A DNA stretch of 64,000 nucleotides from Eubacteriales bacterium. Its GTDB lineage: Bacteria > Bacillota > Clostridia > Lachnospirales > Lachnospiraceae. This document shows positions 34,502-43,609 of the stretch, piece after piece. Each line of letters opens with the position of its first letter. The first letter of the stretch is position 1. The translations under genes were made by a program, and so were the position numbers. The DNA is taken from positions 59,433 to 123,432 of the forward strand of contig JAUNPS010000009.1 in the NCBI GenBank assembly GCA_030536575.1, written 5' to 3'. The notes beneath the pieces were generated by a model. It worked only from the letters and a program-made list of their open reading frames with translations. It had not been told where the DNA came from and did not search any database.

Positions 34502-35931
34502 TATTCTTCCACCTCTCCTATTAACTGTTCCAATTCTGCAACTGCTTTTGCAATATTGCTGGATTTTTCCTTAATCATGCTAAGTAATTCCGCAAGAGTA
34601 TAATCATTCATTCCGGAATCAGATTTCATCCATGTAATATCCAAGCTAGTCTTATCACGGGCCAGAATATCCTCGATAGTAAATTTACGCCATCTACCAT
34701 TTGGGTTTTCTTCACTGTATGTTTCTTTACGTTTACTTAAATCACCGTCAGCATAGCATTTCACGAACTCATCAAAATGTTCGGATTTCAAAGGATTCGT
34801 TTTACCAAAGGATGGCATATCGTTTCTCATGTCATAAATCCAGACTTCTTTTGTATTGTGTTTATCTGTTTTCCCACGTGTAAAGAACAATACATTAGTT
34901 TTTACGCCCTGAGCATAGAAAATACCCGTAGGAAGGCGCAGAATTGTATGCAGATTACATTTATCCATCAAATCAAGACGAATACGCTCACCATCGCCAT
35001 CAGCAAAGAGAACATTATCTGGCAAAACTACTGCTGCACGGGCTTTACCGTTTGTTTTCAAACTACGATAAATATGCTGGAGAAAATTCAACTGCTTATT
35101 GCTTGTAGGGAATGTAAAGTCATCACGTGTTGCACGCTCACCACCTTTTTTAGTTCCAAAAGGCGGGTTAGTCAATACAACATCATAATCTTTCATGCTC
35201 ATACCTGCATTTGATAAAGTATCACCTAAAGTAATTTTACCATCAATGTCATGAAGCATAGCATTCATCAGAGCCAGGCGGTGTGTGTCATGTACCAATT
35301 CACAACCCGTGAAAGCTTCTTCTCTTTCAAATTTAGCGGTATCAGAGTCCAAATCAAAGAAATCATCAGTCTGTGAGCGCACATACTGGCTGGCAGAAAT
35401 CATAAAACCAAATGTACCGCAGGCAGGGTCATTACAGCGTTCACCCGGCTGTGGCTTCATCAGTTTAGTCATGACATCAATCAACACACGAGGTGTGAAA
35501 TACTGGCCTGCGCCGGATTTCTTTTCGTTAGCATTCTTTTCTAAAAGACCTTCATAAAGATTACCAAGCCCTTCTTCTCTTGCAGAAAACCAATCAAGGC
35601 CGTCAATAGTTGTAATAATTTTCTCAAGGTTCTTAGGCTCATCAATATTTGTAGCTGCCCCTTGATAAATTTCACGCACACGCCCGGTGCATTCTTCACC
35701 CAGATGAGTCAGCAATTCCTTATAGAATTTTTTCAGTTCAATACCACTTTTCGATGTAAGCTTATCCCAACGATATGTTTCCGGAATCTGTGATTCTGTA
35801 CCAGTTTCCTTCGCCATTTTCAAGAATAAAATATAGGTTAATTCAGTTACATACTGATGATATGTAATGCCGTCATCTCTGAGAACATTGCAGAGGTTCC
35901 AAAGTTTTGAAACAATTTCTTGTGTTGTCAT
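34501..35931 (-). CDS. hsdM: Type I restriction-modification DNA methyltransferase
   Basis: A 476-residue N6-adenine methylase subunit. SAM motif I is DPACGTFGF (168-176), the catalytic motif is NPPF (255-258), and the N-terminal helical bundle begins MTTQEIVSKLWNLCNVLRDDG. It forms M2S with HsdS and R2M2S2 with HsdR. Start and stop overlap its neighbours as TAATG, so hsdR, the small ORF, hsdM and hsdS are translated as one coupled unit. Confidence 0.95.
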   Translation of the reverse strand: MTTQEIVSKLWNLCNVLRDDGITYHQYVTELTYILFLKMAKETGTESQIPETYRWDKLTSKSGIELKKFYKELLTHLGEECTGRVREIYQGAATNIDEPKNLEKIITTIDGLDWFSAREEGLGNLYEGLLEKNANEKKSGAGQYFTPRVLIDVMTKLMKPQPGERCNDPACGTFGFMISASQYVRSQTDDFFDLDSDTAKFEREEAFTGCELVHDTHRLALMNAMLHDIDGKITLGDTLSNAGMSMKDYDVVLTNPPFGTKKGGERATRDDFTFPTSNKQLNFLQHIYRSLKTNGKARAAVVLPDNVLFADGDGERIRLDLMDKCNLHTILRLPTGIFYAQGVKTNVLFFTRGKTDKHNTKEVWIYDMRNDMPSFGKTNPLKSEHFDEFVKCYADGDLSKRKETYSEENPNGRWRKFTIEDILARDKTSLDITWMKSDSGMNDYTLAELLSMIKEKSSNIAKAVAELEQLIGEVEE

Positions 35932-36170
35932 TAAAGTTTCCCTCCGTTTTTATTTGCCATGTGCATACAGATTGTGGACATACACGCATCAAAAGCCTGT
36001 TGCTGATAATCAGCATCTACTTTTTCTGATGCTTTCAAAAAATCGGAAAGAGCTTTTACCATATCTGTAATATTTTTATTTTGCTCCCATTGACGATTAA
36101 CTTCTGTTTGCATCTGGTATCTTTTCAAATAAGCCTGATTAAATAGTCCGTAAGGGTAATTGTAATACAT
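35931..36170 (-). CDS. Small protein between hsdR and hsdM
   Basis: A 79-residue protein, MYYNYPYG at the start, then QMQTEVNRQWEQNKNITDMVKALSDF (here shortened) and a C-terminal DYQQQAFDACMSTICMHMANKNGG. Mostly helical, no membrane segment. It is coupled on both sides by TAATG, so it belongs to the restriction operon. I do not recognise a named family; the N-terminal part recalls short phage-like helical proteins. It may be an anti-restriction or assembly factor, but that is only a guess from position. Confidence 0.7.
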   Translation of the reverse strand: MYYNYPYGLFNQAYLKRYQMQTEVNRQWEQNKNITDMVKALSDFLKASEKVDADYQQQAFDACMSTICMHMANKNGGKL

Positions 36171-39100
36171 TATGCCACTCTACCTCCATCATCATAAAGA
36201 TACTCATTTAATTCAAGCACGATATGTTCCAGTTCATTCTGGAATATTTTGTTAATTTTCGCAAATCCACCATCTCTTTTGAAACGGCTATCTTCATCAA
36301 ATACCTGAACATTCAATAGTGATTCTTCCATTAAGTATTTTTCCATACGTCCAATCCAGCTCATCTCCTGTTTAGAGAAATTATGAGCCTTTTTTAGTTT
36401 ATCTACTGCTCTGCGGATTCTCGCCTCATGACCAATCAGAGCAGATCCAATGGCATACCTGCGAATAAGACTGATGATATCCGCTGCTATTTCTTCATTT
36501 GTAAGCTCCGAGATTGCTGTATTAAGCTGTTGTGTTGTAAATCCCTCTCTGTCAAGAGTTAAACGCAATGCCTTTAAAGCATCTCGTGTCAAATCTTTTG
36601 GTCTTGTACAAACGATGCTCAAAGCAGCTACCTCGTTCATATGAGTTTTTACATATTCAGAAAAAGCATCCAAGTAATCTTCTGGCTTATCGGAATTTCC
36701 ATAGCCCCGCGTATGCTCTGTCAATTCGTCTTCTTCGTTGGAAATAACAACTACATTATTATAATTTGCCTTAGTCTTTTGAAGATATGCAAACATTTCT
36801 CGATATGCGAGCAATCGCTTTTTCGCATCTTCTGGGTCTCGTTTTTCAATGTCAATAATAAAGTCCGTTGGATCCATACCGTCAGTCATACTGATAAACT
36901 GTTCCATCGTCTTGCTACCCATACGACGTTTTTTACGTTGAAGCTTAGCAATAATCTGATTGATTTGTGCCTGTACAACTTCTTTACCTTCCACTTCTTC
37001 TAAGCTATCTAGAAGCTGTGTAAATGTAGTTGTTGGATTAGCAACTACCGGTTTCATTGTATTTACCGGTTCCAAAGAATCATAAACACCTACAGGGTCA
37101 TAAATCTCAAAATGAGTTTTATGAATCTTCGGACATAATCTGGTAGCTCGCCCCATCATCTGTTCAAAAAGGATACGTGATTTCACTCGACGCAGAAAGA
37201 CCAATGTTGTGATTTCCGGAACGTCAATACCAGTTGTCAGCAAGTCAACCGTAACAGCGATACTTGGGAAACGCTCATTTTTAAAACGTTTGATTGCTTC
37301 TGCAACTTTCTTAGGATTACCACCGCCAACGCTACCGGTAATTTTCATAATAGCATCATTATCAACACCGGTTTCCGAATAGATTTCTTTCAAAATAGAA
37401 ACAATCATGTCAGCGTGCTGGTCATCAACTGCATAAATAAGTGTTTTTCCCTGTTCTTCCGGGTTTTCCGGATCGATATCCCTTGCAATCTCCTCCAGTA
37501 CAGTTCTATTGAAACTTTCTGTAATAACTTGTTTATTGAAATTTTCCACATCAAAATCAAGTTCATCATCCAATAATTCACTGTTAGTCACTTCACCAGT
37601 AACAGGATCATAGATAGTCACTGTATCACCGGACTTGTAATGAATACCGTCCGTACTTAATTTTGTTTCCAAATGATGCGGTGCATCGTGGTCCACAAGA
37701 TAGCCTTCAATAACAGCTTCTCTATAAGTGTATTTAAATACCGGTTGTCCAAAAATCTCTGTTGTCTGTAACGCCGGTGTTGCGGTTAAGGCAATTTTCA
37801 CAGCATGAAAATATTCTATAACACTGCGGTATTTACTCTGGTAATCACGCTGGTCACGATACAGAATTTCCGCATCCCCCATTTCTTTATCCAGAATGTA
37901 GCCACGGTGAGCCTCATCGATAATAATCAAGTCAAAATCCGTTACTGCCGGCATTACGTCTCCCTCATTGTACAAGATGCGTTTTACCATGCTTTGAACA
38001 GTGGCAACTTGAATACGTGTCTCTTTATCAACTGTCTTTTCATCCAACCCTTTAATGTTATAAATTTCATCCAAAGTCATTAATTCTTCAAGTTTAACTT
38101 CCTTAAATACATCCGAAGCTTGCTCCCCCAAAGATGTTCTATCTACGAGGAATAAAATACGCTTAAAACGATTGGTCTTTAAAAAACGATAAATCATACC
38201 AAGTACAGTACGGGTTTTACCTGTACCGGTTGCCATTGCAAGCAATATTTCTCTCTGTCCGTCTATAATCGCCTTTTCAGCCGCTTTAATCGCTTTCACC
38301 TGATATTCTCTCAGATTCAAACCATCTTTATCTGTCAGTAAATCATATTCCATAGACTGCAGCGCATCATTTCCCGCCTGAATATCTTTTTCCAAACATT
38401 CCATAATACCATCTGGCCCAATCCAGCCGTGAAGTGCTGTCGGTGCATTGGAGGAATCTCTCAAATCCAAGAACCATATACCTGATTTTGTTTTAAACTG
38501 TTCAAGGTACGGTCTGCCATTCGTTGCAAATGTAAAAGGAACCTTAAATTCTCCCCACGTGCCAATTTGATATTGTCTATCTTCCTCACGGATATTTCTT
38601 GGATAGTCTTTTCCCTGATAGTCAATCACGGACGGAATATCCTTATGTTCTGCTTTTGCTTCAATAATGCCCACCATTTTTGTTCCCACAAACAGCGCAT
38701 AATCCGCATAACCTTTTTTGCCAACTGCAGAATCTGTTGGCCACTCTGCAATTGCAAGATTACGTCCTTTGGCAGGTCTTACACCTTTAGCATAGCGAAT
38801 TTCCTGAGTATTTGCTTCCCAGCCCACTTGACGCAGCTGCTCATCAAGCATATAGCGTGTTTCAGCTTCAGACTTCTGACGTTGGCTTGCCATCTTATTC
38901 GCCTGTTTTTGACGCACTTTTTTATCAACAAACTCTGCTTGTTCCGCACATACAAGCGCATCCTTTGTAAGCTCTGCTTCTTTTTCTTCTTCCTGTATTT
39001 TTGTTGCAGCAGCTTTTTTCTTCTCAGGTTCTTTCACAGGCATCTCGAAATCTTGATGCTGATAATTCCAGTCGCCATATGTTTGCATAAACCATTCTGC

Positions 39101-39442
39101 TAAGCTATATGCCATTTGTAAGAACACCGGACAATCGGAACCCTCTGCATAATTTTCGTGTACAGCTTTATTTCTTACTCTACGAAGTGCATGTAAAATA
39201 TCAGTTAAATCCCTTGTGAGCAGACCTTCAGAAGCCAACACATTAATACGATTCACAGCTGAATTGTCATAAGGTACAGGGATTCTATCATATGTAAACA
39301 TAAGATTTACGATAGTCTCGCCAATCATACCTAATTTTATCAAACATGAATTAGGATCCGTATAACAATATTGTTCTGCCAGATTACCAAAATTCGCAAG
39401 AACCGGAAATTCTGTTTCTAAAAATTTGAAATTGGAATCCAT
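36170..39442 (-). CDS. hsdR: Type I restriction endonuclease subunit
   Basis: A 1090-residue motor/nuclease subunit. The N-terminal about 150 residues form a DUF4145-like domain, then the PD-(D/E)XK site ADYALFVG...GIIEAKAE, helicase motif I ATGTGKTRT near 410, DEAH in IIIDEAHRG, motif III ALTATP, and motif VI QMMGRATRL. It cuts unmethylated DNA after ATP-driven translocation. GGAGGACTC precedes the ATG. It is the first gene of the operon; an XRE-type regulator lies just upstream. Confidence 0.95.
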   Translation of the reverse strand: MDSNFKFLETEFPVLANFGNLAEQYCYTDPNSCLIKLGMIGETIVNLMFTYDRIPVPYDNSAVNRINVLASEGLLTRDLTDILHALRRVRNKAVHENYAEGSDCPVFLQMAYSLAEWFMQTYGDWNYQHQDFEMPVKEPEKKKAAATKIQEEEKEAELTKDALVCAEQAEFVDKKVRQKQANKMASQRQKSEAETRYMLDEQLRQVGWEANTQEIRYAKGVRPAKGRNLAIAEWPTDSAVGKKGYADYALFVGTKMVGIIEAKAEHKDIPSVIDYQGKDYPRNIREEDRQYQIGTWGEFKVPFTFATNGRPYLEQFKTKSGIWFLDLRDSSNAPTALHGWIGPDGIMECLEKDIQAGNDALQSMEYDLLTDKDGLNLREYQVKAIKAAEKAIIDGQREILLAMATGTGKTRTVLGMIYRFLKTNRFKRILFLVDRTSLGEQASDVFKEVKLEELMTLDEIYNIKGLDEKTVDKETRIQVATVQSMVKRILYNEGDVMPAVTDFDLIIIDEAHRGYILDKEMGDAEILYRDQRDYQSKYRSVIEYFHAVKIALTATPALQTTEIFGQPVFKYTYREAVIEGYLVDHDAPHHLETKLSTDGIHYKSGDTVTIYDPVTGEVTNSELLDDELDFDVENFNKQVITESFNRTVLEEIARDIDPENPEEQGKTLIYAVDDQHADMIVSILKEIYSETGVDNDAIMKITGSVGGGNPKKVAEAIKRFKNERFPSIAVTVDLLTTGIDVPEITTLVFLRRVKSRILFEQMMGRATRLCPKIHKTHFEIYDPVGVYDSLEPVNTMKPVVANPTTTFTQLLDSLEEVEGKEVVQAQINQIIAKLQRKKRRMGSKTMEQFISMTDGMDPTDFIIDIEKRDPEDAKKRLLAYREMFAYLQKTKANYNNVVVISNEEDELTEHTRGYGNSDKPEDYLDAFSEYVKTHMNEVAALSIVCTRPKDLTRDALKALRLTLDREGFTTQQLNTAISELTNEEIAADIISLIRRYAIGSALIGHEARIRRAVDKLKKAHNFSKQEMSWIGRMEKYLMEESLLNVQVFDEDSRFKRDGGFAKINKIFQNELEHIVLELNEYLYDDGGRVA

Positions 39443-39523
39443 CTATTGAGTCCTCCTTCCATTTATCTTATGTTCTGATAATAAAAAACTATCGGAACAT
39501 ATTTTGTAAAAGTCATATCAATT

Positions 39524-39736
39524 TTAGCTATCACTGTCCGGAATAATTTCTATAATATCATCCAAGCTGCAATCAAGCGCTCCACATATTTTTACTAATA
39601 CTTCCACTCGAACATCTTCATTTTTTCCAAGCTTCGCCATTGCATTCGTACTGATTTTTGCCGCTTTAATCAGTTCCGTTTTCGTCATCTGCCGATCAAT
39701 CAGAATCTTCCACAATTTATTGTAACAAACTGCCAA
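39524..39736 (-). CDS. XRE-type helix-turn-helix regulator
   Basis: A 70-residue Cro/C1-type protein: NKLWKILIDRQMTKTELIK, then KISTNAMAKLGKNEDVRVEVL as the recognition region. I place the start at the TTG at 39736, after GAGAGGGG, because the longer in-frame reading to 39814 runs straight through a strong promoter (39786-39814). Such small regulators often accompany restriction systems or integrating elements and control them. Start choice uncertain; family good. Confidence 0.75.
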   Translation of the reverse strand: MAVCYNKLWKILIDRQMTKTELIKAAKISTNAMAKLGKNEDVRVEVLVKICGALDCSLDDIIEIIPDSDS

Positions 39737-39785
39737 CTCACACGCCCCTCTCTCAACAAATAACTTCTGATAATCTTTTATTATC

Positions 39786-39814
39786 AGTATATCACTTATA
39801 CTCTCAACATTCAA
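39786..39814 (-). promoter_or_regulatory. Strong promoter before the XRE gene and hsd operon
   Basis: TTGAAT (39809-39814) and TATACT (39786-39791) are 17 bases apart on the minus strand. It would start an RNA across the XRE gene and perhaps into hsdR. Confidence 0.65.
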
Positions 39815-39830
39815 TTTGATATTGCAAATC

Positions 39831-39953
39831 TCAATCGTTAAATATCCAACGCATCCTTACGTAGTTCTTCAATGGGGTATCTCCCACAACAAATAACTGA
39901 ATATCCGGTATGAAATAATCTCTCATTTTCAAATAATTGGTTTTTGCCATCAT
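39831..39953 (-). CDS. Short ORF, possibly a truncated TnpV-like protein
   Basis: A 40-residue ORF after a good AAAGGAG ribosome site. It contains MRDYFIPDIQL and PLKNYVRMR, which recall the YIPDLxLP...LGRYGRMR pattern of TnpV proteins from Clostridium transposons (from memory). Much shorter than TnpV, so a fragment or a diverged relic at the right edge of the AT-rich island. Confidence 0.4.
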   Translation of the reverse strand: MMAKTNYLKMRDYFIPDIQLFVVGDTPLKNYVRMRWIFND

Positions 39954-40276
39954 CAAGCTCCTTTCTCAAGATGCTTGGTGACTAATCCAATAATGAAATG
40001 GGGGCCGAGGTTATAAATCCACAGCCAGATACGCAATATATTGTGTTACCTGTGCGTTTTTTTCGTTATATGTCGTAATTATTTCTCCAAAGTTTTCAGC
40101 GGTTGGAATATCGGCCCACACCAGGGCCACAGTAGATATTTCCGACCTGGCCTAGTATAATATTGACAAGGTGCACGAAATTGCCGAAAAAAATTCGTCG
40201 TTCTGTCAGAATTTCCGCTTCTCATGACGAAATATAGATGTAAGCAGCTTACCACGCCATCACGGAAAGGAAACCT
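39954..40276. other. Gene-free junction between the AT-rich island and the sigma factor
   Basis: About 320 bases with no convincing ORF. A GACGAAATATAGATG stretch about 45 bases before the sigma gene could be its promoter region, and a TATAAT lies near 40157-40162. Composition shifts here from AT-rich to GC-rich. No clear direct repeat marking an attachment site was found. Confidence 0.4.
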
Positions 40277-40840
40277 ATGAAACCAGAAATCAACGAAACC
40301 AACTTCATCCCCCGGCTCAAAGCCCGCGACCCCGCCGCCCTGGACTACGTAGTCCAAACCTACGGCGCCCTGCTCAAAGGCATTATCCGCAAATACCTGC
40401 GGGAGCAGCCCCACGGCTGCGACGAATGCGTCAACGACTGCCTCCTGGCCATCTGGGAGCACAGCGCCGCCTTCGACCCTGCCCGCAGTACCTTTGCCAA
40501 CTGGGCCGCCGGGATTGCCAGGCTCAAGGCCCTGGATTATCAGCGGAAACAGGTGCGCAGGCTCTCTCACGAGCAGCCCACCGAGACGATTTCCGAATAC
40601 GCTTTGCAGACAGACCTTTCCTCGCCTCTTTTGGAACAGACGCTTTCCGAAGAGCTGGAATCCATGCTGGCCTGCCTAAGCCCCCAGGACCGGGCCCTTT
40701 TTCTCAAGCTTTATATCGAAGAAAAAACCGTAGAAGCCGCCGCCCAGGAAACCGGACTGACGAAAGACACCGTTTACAGCCGGATTTCCAGAGGCCGGAA
40801 GCGCATTCGAACCTTATTTCCAAGGAAAGGGGAAGTGTAA
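40277..40840 (+). CDS. ECF sigma factor
   Basis: A 187-residue sigma-70 family factor. Region 2 covers about 15-85 (YGALLKGIIRKYL, CDECVNDCLLAIWEH, FANWAAGIARLKALDYQRK) and region 4 about 130-180 (LSPQDRALFLKLYIEEKTVEAAAQETGLTKD with SRGRKRIR). AAAGGA lies before the ATG. The DUF4179 protein starts directly after the stop, so it is its membrane anti-sigma partner. Signal unknown. Confidence 0.9.
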   Translation: MKPEINETNFIPRLKARDPAALDYVVQTYGALLKGIIRKYLREQPHGCDECVNDCLLAIWEHSAAFDPARSTFANWAAGIARLKALDYQRKQVRRLSHEQPTETISEYALQTDLSSPLLEQTLSEELESMLACLSPQDRALFLKLYIEEKTVEAAAQETGLTKDTVYSRISRGRKRIRTLFPRKGEV

Positions 40841-41926
40841 ATGAGCGATCTTTATGAAATGTTAAACGATACGAAAAATCTGGACGAAACGGACGTTTTT
40901 GCGCCGCTTGGCGCCTATGAGCAGAAAAAAATGCGGAAGCAGGCCGCAAAAATCACTTCTGCCAGTCCAAAACCCGGCATGCTTGCCAAAACTGCCTGTA
41001 CCGCCGCGGTTCTGTGCATCCTGGTTCTGTCCGTCTCGCCGACCGTCAGAGCCGCTGTGCAGGAATTCTACCTGTCCCTGAACGACGCCCTGCGCATTAA
41101 CCGGGATTTAAGCCCCTACAAAGACGTGATCCATTCCTCCGTCTCCGACAATGGCTACACCCTGACTCTCAACGAGGTGCTGCTGGACGGAAACAATCTG
41201 TCCATTTCCACATCGCTGGATTTCCAGGGCCAGCCCCTGGATACCTCCGACGCCCTCCCGGCCAATCCGTTCCTGAGCGAGCTGAAAATCGGCGGAACTC
41301 CGGCCAGCTATGCGGTCTCCTACATTTCTTCAGGCCCCTCCCAGACGGAAGGGGACACACTGGAATTGGTGCAGACCTATTATCTTTCGGAGACTCCCGA
41401 CCTGTCCGCAGCCCTTGATTTTGACTTGACCTATCAGGTTTTGACGGACATTGACACGCCTGCGGCGGAATTTACCTTCCGGTTCCAGGCCGACGGAAGC
41501 GCCCTGGCTTCCAGCGTCCGCCACTACGCCCTTCAGGAAGTCTTCACCCTTCCAAACGGCGGGACGCTGACCCTGACGGACGCCGCCTGCAATGCGGCCG
41601 GAACCACAGTCACCGGAACTCTGGAAAATGTCCCGGCAGACTACGAATTCTATCTCTACGGTTACGACCAGGAATATAATTACGTTTCCTTCTTCGAGCA
41701 GGACGTCTCGGGTGAAACCATTTTCCTGAAATCCGACGGCTGGGATCTCGCAGAAAATCCCGTCCTGAATCTGGACGTCCTCTACGCCGACACCGTAAAT
41801 ATGGACGAAGGAACCGTAGTTTCCCTTGGCTCCGAACCGGGGCCCATCTACCTGGACGGCGAAGAGTACGAAAACGTTGCTCAAACAATCGGAAGCTTCA
41901 CCCTCGACCTGAGCGCGCAGGAATAA
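40841..41926 (+). CDS. DUF4179 membrane anti-sigma factor
   Basis: A 361-residue protein. A cytoplasmic N-terminal tail (about 1-45) would hold the sigma factor, one membrane helix follows (TACTAAVLCILVLSVSPTVR), and the rest lies outside: a DUF4179 domain (FYLSLNDALRINRDL...YTLTLNEVLLDGNNL) and beta-rich repeats. The ATG is the base after the sigma stop, implying coupled translation. It likely senses an envelope signal. Confidence 0.85.
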   Translation: MSDLYEMLNDTKNLDETDVFAPLGAYEQKKMRKQAAKITSASPKPGMLAKTACTAAVLCILVLSVSPTVRAAVQEFYLSLNDALRINRDLSPYKDVIHSSVSDNGYTLTLNEVLLDGNNLSISTSLDFQGQPLDTSDALPANPFLSELKIGGTPASYAVSYISSGPSQTEGDTLELVQTYYLSETPDLSAALDFDLTYQVLTDIDTPAAEFTFRFQADGSALASSVRHYALQEVFTLPNGGTLTLTDAACNAAGTTVTGTLENVPADYEFYLYGYDQEYNYVSFFEQDVSGETIFLKSDGWDLAENPVLNLDVLYADTVNMDEGTVVSLGSEPGPIYLDGEEYENVAQTIGSFTLDLSAQE

Positions 41927-41951
41927 ACGCTTCCTGGAATCCATACTCACC

Positions 41952-41983
41952 ACTTAAAAGAGCAGCCGCCCAAAAGCGGCTGC
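41952..41983 (-). terminator. Terminator between the anti-sigma and CNNM genes
   Basis: GCAGCCGC and GCGGCTGC pair around a six-base loop; CTCTTTT follows on the minus strand. It lies just after the CNNM stop at 41989 and may serve both convergent genes. Confidence 0.75.
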
Positions 41984-41988
41984 CCTTC

Positions 41989-43281
41989 CTACGCCAAGCA
42001 CTTCACCCGCGCCTCTTCCACCTTCCGGTCCTTCACCCGGCAAACCTCAATCAAAAGCCCATCCGTCTCCATCTCAAAGCTCGCCCCATCTCCCGGAATC
42101 TCCTCCAGCTTCCCGCAGATAAACCCGCTGAACGTATCAAACTCCTCCACCGGAAACTCCTTCTTCAGCGCCTTCGCCACATCATCCAGCGAAGCGCATC
42201 CCTGGATCATCCACTCATCCTCCGCAATCTTCCGAATCTCCTCCAGCGGTTCTCTGCCCTCTTCCCGGTACAGATCGCCCACCAGAGCCTCGATCAGATC
42301 CCGAACCGTGATGATCCCGCTCATCCCGCCGTACTCATCGATCACAACGGCAAAATAATTCCCGGTCTTCTTCATATTGCGGAACAAAACGTCCGCCTTC
42401 ATGCTCTCCGGCACGAAATACGGCTTCTTCACCGCTTCCTGCATCACCTTTTCCCGCGTTTTGTCCTTCATGCGCAGGTAAATCTTGGCGTCCAGAATCC
42501 CGATAATGTCGTCGCTGTTTTCCCCGCATACCGGATAATAACTGTGTCTGCTCTCCTGGATCTGCCTCTCCCACTCTTCCGGGCTGTCCTCCATTTCCAG
42601 CAGCTCCAGCTCCATCCGGTGGGTACAGATTTCATCCACATCCGTGTCGTCGAATTCGAAAACATTCTGGATAAACTCGTTTTCTTCCCGGTCAATGGTG
42701 CCTTTCTCGCTTCCTGCCGCTACCATCATGCGAATTTCCTCTTCAGATACCTCGTCTTCCTGATTCGGGTCAATGCCAAGCAAAGTCAGCACGCCGTTCG
42801 TCGAAGCCGTCAGCAGCCACACCAACGGTGCAAAAATCTTCGAGACTACTGTCAGAACTCCGGAAAGCCCCAGCGCCATCTCCTCTTTCTTTTGCATTGC
42901 GATCCGCTTCGGAATCAGTTCCCCGAAAACAATGCTGAAATATGCAATGATCACCGTGATCAGAAATACGCACACAGACTTCAACACACTGGCCGAAACC
43001 GGAATTCCGGTCTTTTGCAGCAATGCAACCAGTGGTTCCGCGAAATTATCCGCGGCGTATGCACTTCCCAGGAAGCCCGCCAGGGTAATCGCCACCTGGA
43101 TGGTCGCCAAAAACTTCGCCGGGTTCGAGGTCAGGGCCACTAAGCGTCCGGCACGTTTGTCGCCGTTTTCGGCCATTTTCTCCAGTTTTGTTTCGTTCAT
43201 GGATATGACGGCAATCTCTGCGCTGGCAAAGACGGCGTTCAAAAAAATCAATACGATCTGTAAAAAAATTGCTCCTATCAT
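41989..43281 (-). CDS. CNNM/CorC-type (hemolysin C-like) membrane protein
   Basis: A 430-residue protein with an N-terminal DUF21/CNNM membrane domain (about 1-140; FLNAVFASAEIAVISMNETKL), a CBS pair (about 205-330; VCTHR-like DEICTHRMELELL, FAVVIDEYGGMSGIITVRDL) and a C-terminal CorC/HlyC domain (about 345-430). CNNM proteins are magnesium exporters or magnesium homeostasis factors (family knowledge). AAGGAG precedes the ATG. Upstream lies a 320-base leader with a promoter, short ORFs and a terminator, so expression is probably attenuated. Confidence 0.9.
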   Translation of the reverse strand: MIGAIFLQIVLIFLNAVFASAEIAVISMNETKLEKMAENGDKRAGRLVALTSNPAKFLATIQVAITLAGFLGSAYAADNFAEPLVALLQKTGIPVSASVLKSVCVFLITVIIAYFSIVFGELIPKRIAMQKKEEMALGLSGVLTVVSKIFAPLVWLLTASTNGVLTLLGIDPNQEDEVSEEEIRMMVAAGSEKGTIDREENEFIQNVFEFDDTDVDEICTHRMELELLEMEDSPEEWERQIQESRHSYYPVCGENSDDIIGILDAKIYLRMKDKTREKVMQEAVKKPYFVPESMKADVLFRNMKKTGNYFAVVIDEYGGMSGIITVRDLIEALVGDLYREEGREPLEEIRKIAEDEWMIQGCASLDDVAKALKKEFPVEEFDTFSGFICGKLEEIPGDGASFEMETDGLLIEVCRVKDRKVEEARVKCLA

Positions 43282-43352
43282 AAATCAAATCTCCTTCTAA
43301 AGCGGACATTCCGATTCCGCTTCCACGTTTCATAATCTGCAATCCAAAACAC

Positions 43353-43400
43353 AAAAAGGCATAGCCTGCACCCGGAGCCAACCCCGGCGCAGACTACGCC
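43353..43400 (-). terminator. Attenuator between leader ORF and the CNNM gene
   Basis: On the minus strand GGCGTAGTCTGCGCC pairs with the complementary GTGCAGGCTATGCC (a few G-U pairs) and is followed by TTTTTGTGTTTT. The stem begins two bases after the leader ORF stop codon and lies about 72 bases before the CNNM start. Confidence 0.85.
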
Positions 43401-43401
43401 T

Positions 43402-43470
43402 CTATCCGTTCATAGGACCACATGGAGCAATTATCAACAACTCTGTATCCGCGTCACTGTCATCTTCCAT
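43402..43470 (-). CDS. Leader peptide with acidic N terminus
   Basis: A 22-codon ORF after a strong GGGAGGAAGG ribosome site. It opens MEDDSDADTE and ends IIAPCGPMNG, with the stop right at the foot of the terminator. Short acidic nascent chains can destabilise ribosomes when Mg2+ is low (known for MgtL-type leaders), and the downstream gene is a CNNM protein, so this looks like a sensor peptide (inference). An in-frame ATG at 43494 would add eight residues; a separate 24-codon ORF (43491-43565) with three Trp precedes and overlaps it by ATGA. Confidence 0.6.
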   Translation of the reverse strand: MEDDSDADTELLIIAPCGPMNG

Positions 43471-43609
43471 GCTTTCCTTCCTCCCATCTTTCATCCTGCT
43501 TTTCCCGCCAGCAAGCCCCACGCCCAGCGTACCTGGCACCGCCACATCGAAATGTGCCCGCTCATGCCGCCGTCTCCGGACTCCTTCCGCAGCAAACTAA
43601 ATATGTTTT

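Noticed and set aside
28160-40276. Direct repeats as attachment sites of the AT-rich island
   Set aside because: No matching repeat pair or tRNA gene was found at the two edges by eye, so the exact island ends are not claimed.
43282-43603. M-box or yybP-ykoY riboswitch before the CNNM gene
   Set aside because: The conserved cores of these metal riboswitches are not seen; the terminator adjoins a short ORF instead.
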